This document shows, piece by piece, positions 51,620-61,233 of a stretch of DNA of 64,000 nt. The translations under genes and the position numbers were made by a program. The stretch is from REEB95 sp035648735. Lineage in GTDB: Bacteria > Pseudomonadota > Alphaproteobacteria > ATCC43930 > CGMCC-115725. Each line of letters starts with the position of its first letter. Position 1 is the stretch's first letter. The notes under the pieces were generated by a model. It saw nothing but the letters and a program-made list of their open reading frames with translations. It was not told the origin of the DNA and did no database searches. Location: NCBI GenBank assembly GCA_035648735.1, contig DASRKX010000050.1, positions 32,512 to 96,511 on the forward strand. The letters run 5' to 3'.

Positions 51620-53071
51620 ATGACGGCGGCGGGAAACAGCATCCGGCGGGGAGAGATGCGGCGGCTATTCACCGATTCGGCCACGGTCCATGCGGCCGTG
51701 ACGCTGCTGCTGGTCGCGCCGTTCTTCGTCTTGCGCGATATCCCGCTCTACGATCTGCCCAATCACATCGCCCGCCAGCACATCCTGTTCGGCGACGGCG
51801 CGCCGGGAGCGGCGCAATATTACGTTGCGCAATGGCGGCTGTTGCCCAATTTGGCGTTGGATGCGTGGGTCGGCGCCTTTCACCATCTCGTCTCGGTCGA
51901 CCTTGCGGTGCGGCTGTTCCTGGCCGCGACGGTGACGCAGCTCTTCTGGGGCGCGGTCGCGCTCAATCGCGCGCTGTTCGGGCCCAGGAGCCGGTTCGCC
52001 CTGGTCGCCGCGCTGTTCGCCTTCAACGGCCCGTTCCTCCTGGGCTTCGTCAATCTGTGCTTCGGCCTCGGCATGGCGCTATGGACGATGGCCGCGTGGA
52101 TCAAATGGCGCGACCGCGGTTGGGCCCTCCCGCTCTTCGCATTCCTGTCCTGCCTCATCCTGCTGGCGCATCTCTTCGCCTTCGCCATATACGCCGTGAT
52201 CGTGATCGCCTTCGAGCTCGGCGAATTGCAGCACGGCTGGCGGGCCGTGCGGCGCGAATTCCTCGCCCTGCTCCATCTCGCCGCGCCCGCGGTCCTTTAT
52301 CTCGGCTTCATGCCGCGCGAGGTCACGCGCGGCGCGATCTATTACCTGCCCTGGCTGGAGAAATTCGGCGCGCTGCGCAGCGTCCTCGGATTCTACAACC
52401 CGCAATTCGACGTCGTCTGCCTGGCACTCCTGCTGCTCGGCGGGCTTCTCGTCGCTGCCCGCGTTCAGCTCGCGCGCGCGATGATGCTGCCGCTCGCCGC
52501 GCTGGTGATCGCCGACATCGGCCTGCCCCATCAGCTCGGCGAAGGCACCTTCGTCGATTACCGCATGCCGACGGTGCTGGCCCTGTTCCTGTCGGCCAGC
52601 CTCGGCTGGCGCGAGGGCGAGCGCCGGACGCGGCGCGTCGCCGAATCCCTCGTGCTGCTGCTCTTCGCCTTTCGCATGGGCGCGATGCTGTGGCAGTGGC
52701 ATTCCTGGCAGCCCGATTTCGCGCAATACCGCGCCGCCTTTTCCCAGCTGCCGGAGGGCGCCAAGCTTCTGCCGCTGGCGGAAAACCCGAACGCGCTCGA
52801 CCCGCTGCAGCATCCACCGCTCGGGCACATCGCGGCGCTGGCGGTGAGTGAGCGCGGCGCGCTGATCCCCGATCTTTTCGCCGAGCGCGGCCACCAATTG
52901 CTGCGCTACCGCGAGCCAAGACTGTTCGACCTCAATCCGTCGGCGGCGTCGGCGAAGGATTACGATTACGTGCTGCTGCTGAATCCGGCGGCGCTCGATG
53001 CCGCGAACCTTCCGGCATACGAGCCGATCGCGCGCGGCCGGACCTTCTTGCTGGGAAAGCTCGCGCGCTAG
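51620..53071 (+). CDS. Polytopic membrane protein of unknown function (glycosyltransferase-like topology)
   Basis: About 483 aa with roughly ten hydrophobic segments (e.g. HAAVTLLLVAPFFVL, LALLLLGGLLVAARVQLARA). A short periplasmic-type C-terminal domain (FAERGHQLLRYREPRLFDLN, LLLNPAAL) follows. An early YDLPNHIARQHILFG loop resembles the acidic loop of dolichyl/undecaprenyl-phosphate sugar transferases, but the match is weak. Starts: ATG 51620 (used), ATG 51656 with a close GGGGAG, or a GTG at 51581. Confidence 0.7.
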   Translation: MTAAGNSIRRGEMRRLFTDSATVHAAVTLLLVAPFFVLRDIPLYDLPNHIARQHILFGDGAPGAAQYYVAQWRLLPNLALDAWVGAFHHLVSVDLAVRLFLAATVTQLFWGAVALNRALFGPRSRFALVAALFAFNGPFLLGFVNLCFGLGMALWTMAAWIKWRDRGWALPLFAFLSCLILLAHLFAFAIYAVIVIAFELGELQHGWRAVRREFLALLHLAAPAVLYLGFMPREVTRGAIYYLPWLEKFGALRSVLGFYNPQFDVVCLALLLLGGLLVAARVQLARAMMLPLAALVIADIGLPHQLGEGTFVDYRMPTVLALFLSASLGWREGERRTRRVAESLVLLLFAFRMGAMLWQWHSWQPDFAQYRAAFSQLPEGAKLLPLAENPNALDPLQHPPLGHIAALAVSERGALIPDLFAERGHQLLRYREPRLFDLNPSAASAKDYDYVLLLNPAALDAANLPAYEPIARGRTFLLGKLAR

Positions 53072-54123
53072 CGCAGGCTGGCGTTCAGCTTCTGCAACGC
53101 TTCGTTGCCCGGCACCAGCTCGGCATCGTCGAGCAAATTGAGCGGCGTCTCGACCGTGCCGATATGATCGTGCATATCGTGCGATTCCGGATCGACATAG
53201 AGCAGGCCGGTGACGATCTCGCCCGCCGCCTGGCGCTCCTGCAGGAATGTGAGCGCGGCGATCCGGTCGTGCGGATCGTAATCGGCGTGCAGCTTGCGCA
53301 GGCGCAGCACCGAGCCGTCATGCTGCGTCACCGCTTCGACGGTGCCGGGCGCGTATTCGGCGGTGATCTCGCTGTGATCCTCGATCAGATCGAGCCGGTT
53401 CACCGCATCATTGTGCTCGCGCACGTAATCGAAGCTCTTGGTCGAGCCCAAATGGTTGTTGAAGGCGACGCAGGGACTGATGACGTCGATGAAGGCGGCG
53501 CCGTGATGACGCAGCGCCGCCATGATGAGCGGCACGAGCTGCGTCTTGTCGCCGGAGAAGCTCCGCGCCACGAAGCTTGCGCCCAATTGCAACGCCATGG
53601 CGGTCAGGTCGATCGGCTCGTCGGTGTTCAAGACGCCGCGCTTCGATTTCGAGCCCTTGTCCGAGGTCGCCGAGAACTGCCCCTTGGTTAGGCCGTAGAC
53701 GCCGTTGTTCTCGACGATATAGAGCATGTTGACGCCGCGGCGGATGACATGAGCGAACTGCCCCAGGCCGATCGAGGCGCTGTCGCCGTCGCCGGAGACG
53801 CCGAGATAGATCAAATCGCGGTTGGCGAGGTTGGCGCCGGTCAGCACCGACGGCATGCGGCCATGGACCGAATTGAAGCCATGCGAGTTGCCGAGGAAAT
53901 ATGTCGGGGTCTTCGACGAGCAGCCGATGCCCGATAACTTGGCGATGCGGTGCGGCGGCAGCGCCAGCTCGAAGCAGGCTTGAATGATCGCGGCGCTGAT
54001 CGAATCATGGCCGCAGCCGGCGCAGAGGGTCGAGACCGCGCCCTCATAGTCGCGCCGCGTATACCCGAGCTTGTTCTTCGGCAGGCTCGGATGATGCAGC
54101 TTGGGCTTGGCGATGTAGGTCAT
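53068..54123 (-). CDS. 2-oxoacid:ferredoxin oxidoreductase beta subunit
   Basis: The 351-aa thiamine-pyrophosphate subunit shows CAGCGHDSISAAIIQACFEL, IGCSSKTPTYFLG, GDGDSASIGLGQFAHVIRRG and VENNGVYGLTKGQFSATSDK (TPP-binding motif). With the alpha subunit it oxidises 2-oxoglutarate or another 2-oxoacid with CoA, reducing ferredoxin. Its ATG overlaps the alpha-subunit stop (ATGA). Sequence type is KorB-like; pyruvate specificity cannot be excluded. Confidence 0.88.
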   Translation of the reverse strand: MTYIAKPKLHHPSLPKNKLGYTRRDYEGAVSTLCAGCGHDSISAAIIQACFELALPPHRIAKLSGIGCSSKTPTYFLGNSHGFNSVHGRMPSVLTGANLANRDLIYLGVSGDGDSASIGLGQFAHVIRRGVNMLYIVENNGVYGLTKGQFSATSDKGSKSKRGVLNTDEPIDLTAMALQLGASFVARSFSGDKTQLVPLIMAALRHHGAAFIDVISPCVAFNNHLGSTKSFDYVREHNDAVNRLDLIEDHSEITAEYAPGTVEAVTQHDGSVLRLRKLHADYDPHDRIAALTFLQERQAAGEIVTGLLYVDPESHDMHDHIGTVETPLNLLDDAELVPGNEALQKLNASLR

Positions 54124-55952
54124 GACGCAATTTCCCTCAAAGGCTTCGCGGCGCGCAGCAGGCCCGCGATCGCCGCAGCAATGAAGCGCGCGGTGATCGG
54201 GGTGCCGTCGTAATGCAGCAGGGGCACGAGCTTGGCCGGATCGATGCCGCCTTCCACCATCAGCAGCGTGCGGAGCTGGGCGTCGCGGTTCTGTTCGACG
54301 ACGAAGAGCTGCTCATGCGAGGCGATGAACTCCATGACCTCATCGCCGAAGGGGAATCCGCGAACCCGCAACGCGTCGAGCTTTATCCCCTGCCCGTCGA
54401 GCACGTCGAGCGCCTCGCTCATCGCCGCCGAGGTCGAACCGTAATAGATGACGCCGCGCTTTGTCGGTTGGCGCGCGTCGCGCTTCACCGCCGACGGCAC
54501 CAGCTTCTTCGCCGTCTCGAATTTGCGCAGCAGCCGCTGCATGTTGTCGACATAGGCCGCGCCCTCTTCGGTATAGCGCGCATAGCGGTCGCGCGAGGTG
54601 CCGCGCGTGAAGAACGAGCCCTTCTTGGGATGCGTGCCGGGATAGGTGCGGTACGCGATACCGTCGCCGTCGACGTCGAGATAGCGGCCGAATTCCTTGC
54701 CGGCATCGAGATCGGATGCCGTCATCACCTTGCCGCGGTCGAGCTTCTTTCTATCGTCCCAGACGAAGGGCGCCGACAGCCATTCATTCATGCCGATATC
54801 GAGATCGAGCATGACGAAGACCGGTGTCTGCAGCCTGTCGGCGAGATCGAAGGACAGCGCGCCGATCTCGAAACATTCATGCGGGTCTTCCGGGAACAGC
54901 AACACGTGCTTGGTGTCGCCGTGACTGGCATAAGCGGCCGCGAGAATGTCGCCCTGTTGCGTGCGCGTCGGCATGCCGGTTGACGGACCCGCCCGCTGAA
55001 CGTCGAACACCACGGCGGGAATCTCGGCGAAATAGGCCAAGCCGAGGAATTCCTGCATCAGCGAAATGCCGGGGCCCGAGGTGCAGGTGAAGGCGCGCGC
55101 GCCGTTCCAGGCGGCGCCGATGACGATGCCAATTGAAGCGAGCTCGTCCTCGCCCTGGATGATCGCGTAGCGGTTCTTCTGGGTCAGCGGATCGACGCGG
55201 AAACACCGGCAATGGCGCTGGAACGCCTCGGCCATCGAGGTCGAGGGCGTGATCGGATACCACGCCGCCACCGTGGCGCCGCCATAGACCGCGCCGAGCG
55301 CCGCCGCGGCATTGCCTTCGATGAAGATGCGATCGCCGACTTTATCGCTCGGCTCGATCTTCAATCCGATCCTCGGCAAATGTTCCGACGCGTAGCGATG
55401 ACCCATATGGAGGGCGTCGCGATTGGGCTGGATCAGCTTGTCCTTGCCCTTGAACTGCTCGACGATGAGCTGCTCGATCGCCGCCACGTCGATGCCAAGC
55501 AGCGCCGCCAGCGATCCCACATAGATGATGTTCTTGAACAACTGGCGCTGGCGCGGATCGCTATAGGCGCGGTTGCAGATATCGGTCAGCGGCACCCCGA
55601 GCACGGTGATGTCGTCCCGGAACGGCGCGGGCGGCAACGGCTTGGTGGAATCGTAGAAAAGGTAGCCGCCGGGATCGAGCGAAGCCAAATCCTGCGACCA
55701 GGTCTGCGGGTTCATCGCGACCATCAGATCGACGCCGCCGCGTCGGCCGAGATATCCAGCGCCGGAAATGCGCACCTCGTACCAGGTCGGCAGGCCCTGG
55801 ATGTTCGAGGGGAAGATGTTGCGCGACGCCACCGGCACGCCCATGCGCAGCACCGATTTGGCGAAGAGCAGATTGGCGGAGGCGGAGCCCGAGCCGTTGA
55901 CGTTGGCGAATTTGACGACGAAGTCGTTGGTCGCGGTTATCGGGTGCGGCAT
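54120..55952 (-). CDS. 2-oxoacid:ferredoxin oxidoreductase alpha subunit (with fused gamma domain)
   Basis: The 610-aa subunit carries an N-terminal gamma-type domain (about 10-195; ANVNGSGSASANLLFAKSVL, GVDLMVAMNPQTWSQDL) and an alpha domain (about 210-600; AWYPITPSTSMAEAF, IQGEDELASIGIVIGAAWNG, QRAGPSTGMPTRTQQGDILA). The ATG at 55952 lies inside the end of the flavoprotein gene (16-bp overlap). KorAB-type enzymes carry out reversible 2-oxoglutarate decarboxylation. Confidence 0.88.
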   Translation of the reverse strand: MPHPITATNDFVVKFANVNGSGSASANLLFAKSVLRMGVPVASRNIFPSNIQGLPTWYEVRISGAGYLGRRGGVDLMVAMNPQTWSQDLASLDPGGYLFYDSTKPLPPAPFRDDITVLGVPLTDICNRAYSDPRQRQLFKNIIYVGSLAALLGIDVAAIEQLIVEQFKGKDKLIQPNRDALHMGHRYASEHLPRIGLKIEPSDKVGDRIFIEGNAAAALGAVYGGATVAAWYPITPSTSMAEAFQRHCRCFRVDPLTQKNRYAIIQGEDELASIGIVIGAAWNGARAFTCTSGPGISLMQEFLGLAYFAEIPAVVFDVQRAGPSTGMPTRTQQGDILAAAYASHGDTKHVLLFPEDPHECFEIGALSFDLADRLQTPVFVMLDLDIGMNEWLSAPFVWDDRKKLDRGKVMTASDLDAGKEFGRYLDVDGDGIAYRTYPGTHPKKGSFFTRGTSRDRYARYTEEGAAYVDNMQRLLRKFETAKKLVPSAVKRDARQPTKRGVIYYGSTSAAMSEALDVLDGQGIKLDALRVRGFPFGDEVMEFIASHEQLFVVEQNRDAQLRTLLMVEGGIDPAKLVPLLHYDGTPITARFIAAAIAGLLRAAKPLREIAS

Positions 55953-57724
55953 GCGGGTCCGGCCAAGGTCATGTCGAGCAGGAATTTCTGCATGTCCCAC
56001 GCGCCGGTGGGACAGCGTTCGGCGCACAAGCCGCAATGCAGGCAAACATCCTCGTCCTTGGCCATGATGCGGCCCGTCTTGAGCGTCGGCGAGACGTAAA
56101 TGTCCTGCGTCGGATTGCGCGCCGGCTGGTTGAGTCGCAGCCGCAGCTCGCTCTCTTCGCCGTTGTCGGTGAAGGTGATGCAATCCATCGGGCAGATGTC
56201 GACGCAGGCGTCGCATTCGATGCAAAGCGGCGCGGCAAAGACGGTCTCGACGTCGCAGTTGAGGCAGCGCTCGGCCTCGAGATAGCCCAGCTTCCGGTCG
56301 AAGCCCAATTCGACTTCGAGCCGTACGTCCTTCAACGCCACCGCCTTCTCGCGCAGGGGCACGCGGTAGCGCAGATCGTTGGAAACGTCGTTGTCGTAGC
56401 TCCACTCATGGATGCCCATTTTCTGGCTGATCAGCGTCACGCCCGGCGGCGGCCGCTGCGAGACATCCTCGCCATGCAGCAGCTTATCGATGGACACCGC
56501 GGCGTCCTGGCCATGCGCCACCGCCCAGATGATGTTCTTCGGGCCGAAGGCGGCGTCACCGCCGAAAAGAATCTTCGGATGGGTCGAGCACATCGTCTTG
56601 GGGTCGACCTTGGGCATGCCCCGCTCGTCGAATTCGATGCCGATGTCGCGCTCGATCCAGGGAAAGGCGTTCTCCTGGCCGATCGCCACCAACACGTCGT
56701 CGCATTCGATGTGCTGATCCGGCTCGCCGGTCGGCACGAGCCTGCGGCGGCCCTTGTCGTCGTGCTTCACCGCCACTTTCTCGAACGCGATTCCGGTCAG
56801 CTTGCCGCTGGCATGGGTGAATTCCTTCGGCACCAGGTAATTGAGGATCGGAATGTCCTCGTGCATCGCGTCTTCTTTTTCCCAGGGGCTCGCCTTCATC
56901 TCCTCGAAGCCCGAGCGCACGACGACTTTCACCTCTTCGCCGCCGAGCCGGCGCGAGGTGCGGCAGCAATCCATCGCGGTATTGCCGCCGCCCAGCACGA
57001 TGACCCGCCTGCCGATCCGGGTGACGTGGCCGAAAGAGACGCTGGAAAGCCAATCGATGCCGATATGGATGTTCGCCGCCGCCTCTTTTCGGCCAGGAAT
57101 GTCGAGTTCGCGGCCGCGCGGCGCGCCGGAGCCGACGAAGATCGCGTCATAGCTCTCGCTCAGCAGCGCCTTGAGGCTGTCAACACGCCGACCCAGGCGC
57201 AACTCGATACCGCCGATGCCGGTGATGTAGCCGACTTCCTCGTTGATTACGCTTTCCGGCAGGCGGAAGCGCGGAATCTGCGAACGGATCATGCCGCCCG
57301 CCTTGGCGTCGCCGTCGTAGATGACAATCTGATAGCCGAGCGGCGCCAGATCGCGCGCCACGGTGAGCGAGGCCGGGCCGGCGCCGATGAGTGCGACGCG
57401 CTTGCCGTTGGATTTCGGCGCGGTCGGCAGCCGGGCTTGAATGTCCTCTTTGTTATCGGATGCCACGCGCTTTAGGCGGCAAATCGCCACCGGCTCCTTC
57501 TCGACGCGGCCGCGCCGGCAGGCCGGCTCGCACGGGCGGTCGCAGGTCCGACCCAGGATTCCCGGAAACACGTTTGACTGCCAGTTCACCATGTAGGCGT
57601 CGCCATAGCGGCCCGCCGCGATCATCCGAATGTATTCGGGAACCGGGGTATGCGCGGGACAGGCCCACTGGCAATCGACGACTTTATGGAAATAGTCGGG
57701 GGCGCGAATATCGGTCGGCTGCAA
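55937..57724 (-). CDS. GltD-like NAD(P)H flavoprotein with C-terminal ferredoxin domain
   Basis: A TTG start preceded by GAGGGGAG gives 595 aa. There is an N-terminal Fe-S region (CQWACPAHTPVPEYIRMIAA, CDRPCEPACRRG), an FAD Rossmann fold (VALIGAGPASLTVARDL) and an NAD(P) fold (VIVLGGGNTAMDCC). The C-terminal two-cluster ferredoxin contains CIECDACVDICPMDC and CLHCGLCAERCPTGAW. It probably moves electrons between NAD(P)H and the 2-oxoacid oxidoreductase, making the enzyme independent of a free ferredoxin. It is first in the operon. Confidence 0.85.
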   Translation of the reverse strand: MQPTDIRAPDYFHKVVDCQWACPAHTPVPEYIRMIAAGRYGDAYMVNWQSNVFPGILGRTCDRPCEPACRRGRVEKEPVAICRLKRVASDNKEDIQARLPTAPKSNGKRVALIGAGPASLTVARDLAPLGYQIVIYDGDAKAGGMIRSQIPRFRLPESVINEEVGYITGIGGIELRLGRRVDSLKALLSESYDAIFVGSGAPRGRELDIPGRKEAAANIHIGIDWLSSVSFGHVTRIGRRVIVLGGGNTAMDCCRTSRRLGGEEVKVVVRSGFEEMKASPWEKEDAMHEDIPILNYLVPKEFTHASGKLTGIAFEKVAVKHDDKGRRRLVPTGEPDQHIECDDVLVAIGQENAFPWIERDIGIEFDERGMPKVDPKTMCSTHPKILFGGDAAFGPKNIIWAVAHGQDAAVSIDKLLHGEDVSQRPPPGVTLISQKMGIHEWSYDNDVSNDLRYRVPLREKAVALKDVRLEVELGFDRKLGYLEAERCLNCDVETVFAAPLCIECDACVDICPMDCITFTDNGEESELRLRLNQPARNPTQDIYVSPTLKTGRIMAKDEDVCLHCGLCAERCPTGAWDMQKFLLDMTLAGPACRTR

Positions 57725-57771
57725 CGAAGAACACTCCCCTCACGCACATCGCGGCCGCGAGAGCGGCGCGA

Positions 57772-57966
57772 CTACTCCGCTTCGCCCTGGCCGGCCTCGT
57801 CGTCAAGCGCCCGGGCGATACGCTCAAGCTCGCGCACCATCTCGGGAACCGCCGTCAGCTCCGCCAGCTCGCGACACCGCCGCGCCAGATCCATGAGACG
57901 TTCGACGTTCGCCGCTTCCGCGACGCCCCCCGCCGAATTCCGTCCGCTGGCCGCTTTCGATGTCAT
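57772..57966 (-). CDS. Small helical hypothetical protein (64 aa)
   Basis: The product starts MTSKAASGRNSAGGVAEAAN and continues with a helical segment (LMDLARRCRELAELTAVPEM, then VRELERIARALDDE), a type of short conserved-looking protein common in alphaproteobacteria. An ATG at 57999 extends it by 11 residues. It lies 47 bp upstream of the flavoprotein start, on the same strand. Function unknown. Confidence 0.5.
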   Translation of the reverse strand: MTSKAASGRNSAGGVAEAANVERLMDLARRCRELAELTAVPEMVRELERIARALDDEAGQGEAE

Positions 57967-58097
57967 GGGCTTCGCCGCTCCAGCCCCGCTGTCCCGCATG
58001 CGGACCTTCGAGGCGCGACACTTTGCCTCATCGTCCGGGGGTGCGCAACGGTCACCCGTGCAGAGCTAACCCCATAAAAACTCGGGGCTTTCCAGCG

Positions 58098-59585
58098 TCA
58101 GGGCGGTTCGGCATCGGGCGAATCGGGTGCCGAATCGGGAGGTGGTGGGATAGGCGGCCAGTTGCCTGGCGTGACCGTGGGCGACGTGGCATCGGAGGCG
58201 TCGACCCGCCGCGGCAGGGCGGTGACGATGCCGGGCAGTAGCCAGACTAGGGTCAAAACGACCAAACCGATGGCGATGAAAGGCACTACGCCGCGATAGA
58301 TTTCGGTGGTCCGTAGCTCCGGCGGCGCCACGCCGCGCAGGAAAAACAGCGCGAAGCCGAAAGGCGGCAACAGGAAGGCGGTCTGCAGATTGATCGCCGT
58401 CAGCACCGCAAGCCAGACCGGATCGGCGCCGAGGAACAGCAGCGGCGGCATGGCGATCGGCACGACCAGAAAGATAATCTCGAGCGCGTCGAGGAAGAAG
58501 CCCAGGACAAAGGTCGCGGCCATCACCGCAGCGACCGCGCCGGAGGTTCCACCCGGCACATTGCCGAGGATTCTCGCAACCAGAAGGTCGCCTTCGAAGC
58601 CCCGGAAAACCAACGTAAAAGTCGAGGCACCGATCAGCAACATGAAAACCATGGCGGTGAGCTTTGCCACCAGGCGCACCGTTTCCGCGAGGCGCTGGGC
58701 ATTGAGCTCGCCGCGCAGCCAAGTATAAAGCGTCGCGGCGATGGCGCCGCAGGCCGCCGCCTCCACCGTATAGGCGAGCCCGCTGACGATGAGCGCCAGC
58801 ATGGCGGCAATCAGCAGCATAGGCGTGAACAGGGTCACCACCAGCCGTTTGAAGGAGGGCTTGGCCCGTCCGTCGCGCCATTCGAGCGGCGGGCAGCGTT
58901 GGGGCGTTCGCCACGCCGTCCAGGCGATATAGGTCAAATAGAGAACAAGCAGCACGCCGACCGGGCCGACGGCGCCGAGATAGATGTCCTCGACGGTCAG
59001 AGGTTGGGTGACGACCGCACCGCGCGCCAGTTGCGCCTCGATGGTGGCGCCCTGCATTGCGCCGCCGAGCAGGATCAGCACGATCGAGGGCGGCAGGATG
59101 GTGCCGAGCGTCCCGGCGGCGCAGACGATCCCGGCGGCGAGCCGCCGGTCGTAGCGCGCCTTCAGCATCGACGGCAGCGCCAACAGTCCGATGGTCAAAA
59201 CCGTGGCGCCCACCGCGCCGGTGGTCGGCGCCAGCAGCACGGCGACGATGAGCGTGGCGATGCCGAGCCCGCCGGCGCGCTGACCGAACAGCGCGCTCAA
59301 TCCTTCCAGCAGATCCGCGGCGAGGGTCGTGCGCTGCAGGATCACGCCGAGATAAAGGAACAGCGGCACCGCCTGCAGCAGGTCGTTTTCCATCAGCCCG
59401 GTGAGGCGGAGCGGCAGCGCCGACAGCAGCCGGAAATCGAACAAGCCGAAGAGGCTGCCAATAAAAGCGAATCCGACCGCCGTGCCGACCAGGGTGAAGG
59501 CGACCGGAAAGCCGAACATCAGCAGCAGGAAGACCGCGCCGAACATGGCGACGCCCATCATTTGCGGCGTGATGAGGCCGGTCAT
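58098..59585 (-). CDS. dctM: TRAP transporter large permease (DctM family)
   Basis: The 495-aa integral membrane protein has about twelve hydrophobic segments (MFGAVFLLLMFGFPVAFTL, LFLYLGVILQRTTLAADLLE, GAVGATVLTIGLLALPSMLK, GTLGTILPPSIVLILLGGAM, the DctM signature region). A Pro-rich tail follows. It couples uptake to a sodium or proton gradient together with DctQ and a periplasmic binding protein. Its ATG overlaps the dctQ stop (ATGA). No binding-protein gene lies next to it, so the substrate cannot be guessed. Confidence 0.9.
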   Translation of the reverse strand: MTGLITPQMMGVAMFGAVFLLLMFGFPVAFTLVGTAVGFAFIGSLFGLFDFRLLSALPLRLTGLMENDLLQAVPLFLYLGVILQRTTLAADLLEGLSALFGQRAGGLGIATLIVAVLLAPTTGAVGATVLTIGLLALPSMLKARYDRRLAAGIVCAAGTLGTILPPSIVLILLGGAMQGATIEAQLARGAVVTQPLTVEDIYLGAVGPVGVLLVLYLTYIAWTAWRTPQRCPPLEWRDGRAKPSFKRLVVTLFTPMLLIAAMLALIVSGLAYTVEAAACGAIAATLYTWLRGELNAQRLAETVRLVAKLTAMVFMLLIGASTFTLVFRGFEGDLLVARILGNVPGGTSGAVAAVMAATFVLGFFLDALEIIFLVVPIAMPPLLFLGADPVWLAVLTAINLQTAFLLPPFGFALFFLRGVAPPELRTTEIYRGVVPFIAIGLVVLTLVWLLPGIVTALPRRVDASDATSPTVTPGNWPPIPPPPDSAPDSPDAEPP

Positions 59586-60085
59586 TTTTGCCGTAAGATC
59601 AATACGCTGCTGGCCACTTTGGCGAAGGATTGGAGGCCCAGCAGAACGGCCAGGACCAGCAAAAGCGCCTTCATCAGGAAATAGCCGGGCGTCCCTGCGT
59701 CGAGGAAGGTCTCCTGGTCGCGCCAGGACGACAGCACGACCGGCCAGGAATACCAGCCGAGCAGCCCAAGCCATGGCCAGAGCAGCGCGACGGTGCCGAC
59801 AAGATCGACCAACGCGCGGCGCCGCTCGCTCATGCCGCGGTAGAAGATGTCGACGCGGACATGGGAATCCCAGCGCAGCGCATAGGCGATGGCGGTCATG
59901 AACAGCGCCGCGTGGAGGAGCTGCCCGATATCGTTGACCTCGCGGTGGCCGAAGCCGACGAATTGGCGCAGCGGAATCTGCAGGAACAGCGCCCCGATCA
60001 CCGGCAGCACCAGCCACGCGGCCGCGCGTCCGATGCGGTCGTTGAGCCCGTCGATCACCCCGATGAAGCGCTCGAGGCCGGCCAT
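59582..60085 (-). CDS. dctQ: TRAP transporter small permease (DctQ family)
   Basis: The 167-aa protein has four hydrophobic segments (AAAWLVLPVIGALFLQIPLR, LLHAALFMTAIAYALRWDSH, LLWPWLGLLGWYSWPVVLSS, MKALLLVLAVLLGLQSFAKV) and the conserved ALRWDSHVRVDIFYRGMSER. The ATG follows GGGGGAGAA at close spacing. It is the small subunit of the TRAP pair and is translationally coupled to dctM. Confidence 0.88.
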   Translation of the reverse strand: MAGLERFIGVIDGLNDRIGRAAAWLVLPVIGALFLQIPLRQFVGFGHREVNDIGQLLHAALFMTAIAYALRWDSHVRVDIFYRGMSERRRALVDLVGTVALLWPWLGLLGWYSWPVVLSSWRDQETFLDAGTPGYFLMKALLLVLAVLLGLQSFAKVASSVLILRQK

Positions 60086-60268
60086 TTCTCCCCCTCGTCC
60101 CCACTGCTGCGGACGTTCTCCCAAGTTATCCACGTAATCAACAGGCTCCGCAACGAGTCGGGATTGATTTTGCAACGTTTTCGGCAACCCGCGGCGGTGT
60201 ACGCATGTTAGATTTTCCGACGTCCACCGCCCGCGCGTTTGGGGGCATCGCACGGAGAGGCCGTCGGC

Positions 60269-61201
60269 TTGGACAAGCGTCCTGAAGACTCGTCGCGCTT
60301 CGGCGGCATCCTCGGTCCGATGCTGCTGTTGTCGATTCTGGTCGTACTGATGACCGGCGTGGTCGGCGCGGTGTATTTCGACGAGTTTCATTGGCAGAGC
60401 GGCACGCATGCGGCACAGAACGCACCGGCGCCGGATAATTTCGCGGCAGAGCATGCGACGACGACGCCCAATAAATCGGCTGGGAACAATAAATCGGCTG
60501 GGAACGCGACGATAGCGCCGCCGCCCGTCGGCGCGGCGCCGAACTTCGCCGTCATTCCGCCCGCTGCCACGCCCGAAACCGCCAAGGTGCTGAATGACGG
60601 CATCCAGCCTGCCGCCGGGCGCGGCGCGCCGCCGGTCCAGGCGTTGCGGCCGGCCTACTGGGTCGAATACGGCGCCTATCGCGGCCCAAGCTATGCGGAG
60701 GCGCTGAAGCGTGGCCTGATCGGCATGGGCATCAAGGCCGAGGTGACGCGCGCCGCTGGCAAGGGCGGCTTCGAATACTATCGGGTGCGCTCACGCGGCG
60801 AGCAGCAGCGCGACGCCGCCGACGTCGAGGCGCGGCAAGTCGCCGCCAAGTTCGGCATCGCGCCGCTAATTCATCGCGGCGCCGGGCCGCCGACCGCCGA
60901 GGCGCGCTATACGCCGACCGAATCGTCGCAAAAGGCCAATGAGGATCGGCGCTATTGGGTTCAATTCGCCGCCTATGACCTTGAAGGCTATGCGAAACGG
61001 CTCATCCCTCGGCTGCGCCAAGCGGGCATCGACGCCTTCGTCATCGACGGCCGTCGCCCGGACGGCAGGCCGCTTTTCCTGGTCCGCTCGCAGCCGCTCA
61101 AGCGGCTGGACGAGGCCCGGCATATTGCCGCTCAGGGCGAGGCCGAACTCGGCAGCAAGGTTCTGATCGTGCACACGCCACCGGCGGAACGCCGCGCCTA
61201 G
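60269..61201 (+). CDS. Membrane-anchored double-SPOR-domain protein
   Basis: A TTG at 60269 (GGAG upstream) or one at 60239 starts the protein, about 310 aa. A single membrane segment (about 17-40) is followed by a low-complexity linker containing the exact tandem NNKSAGNNKSAGN. Two SPOR domains follow: about 125-205 (YWVEYGAYRGPSYAEALKRG) and 228-300 (YWVQFAAYDLEGYAKRLIPR). SPOR domains bind denuded peptidoglycan at division sites, so it likely takes part in cell division or envelope maturation. Confidence 0.82.
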   Translation: MDKRPEDSSRFGGILGPMLLLSILVVLMTGVVGAVYFDEFHWQSGTHAAQNAPAPDNFAAEHATTTPNKSAGNNKSAGNATIAPPPVGAAPNFAVIPPAATPETAKVLNDGIQPAAGRGAPPVQALRPAYWVEYGAYRGPSYAEALKRGLIGMGIKAEVTRAAGKGGFEYYRVRSRGEQQRDAADVEARQVAAKFGIAPLIHRGAGPPTAEARYTPTESSQKANEDRRYWVQFAAYDLEGYAKRLIPRLRQAGIDAFVIDGRRPDGRPLFLVRSQPLKRLDEARHIAAQGEAELGSKVLIVHTPPAERRA

Positions 61202-61233
61202 CACTGCCCGCCCGGCTGGTGTAGTCAGCTTGC

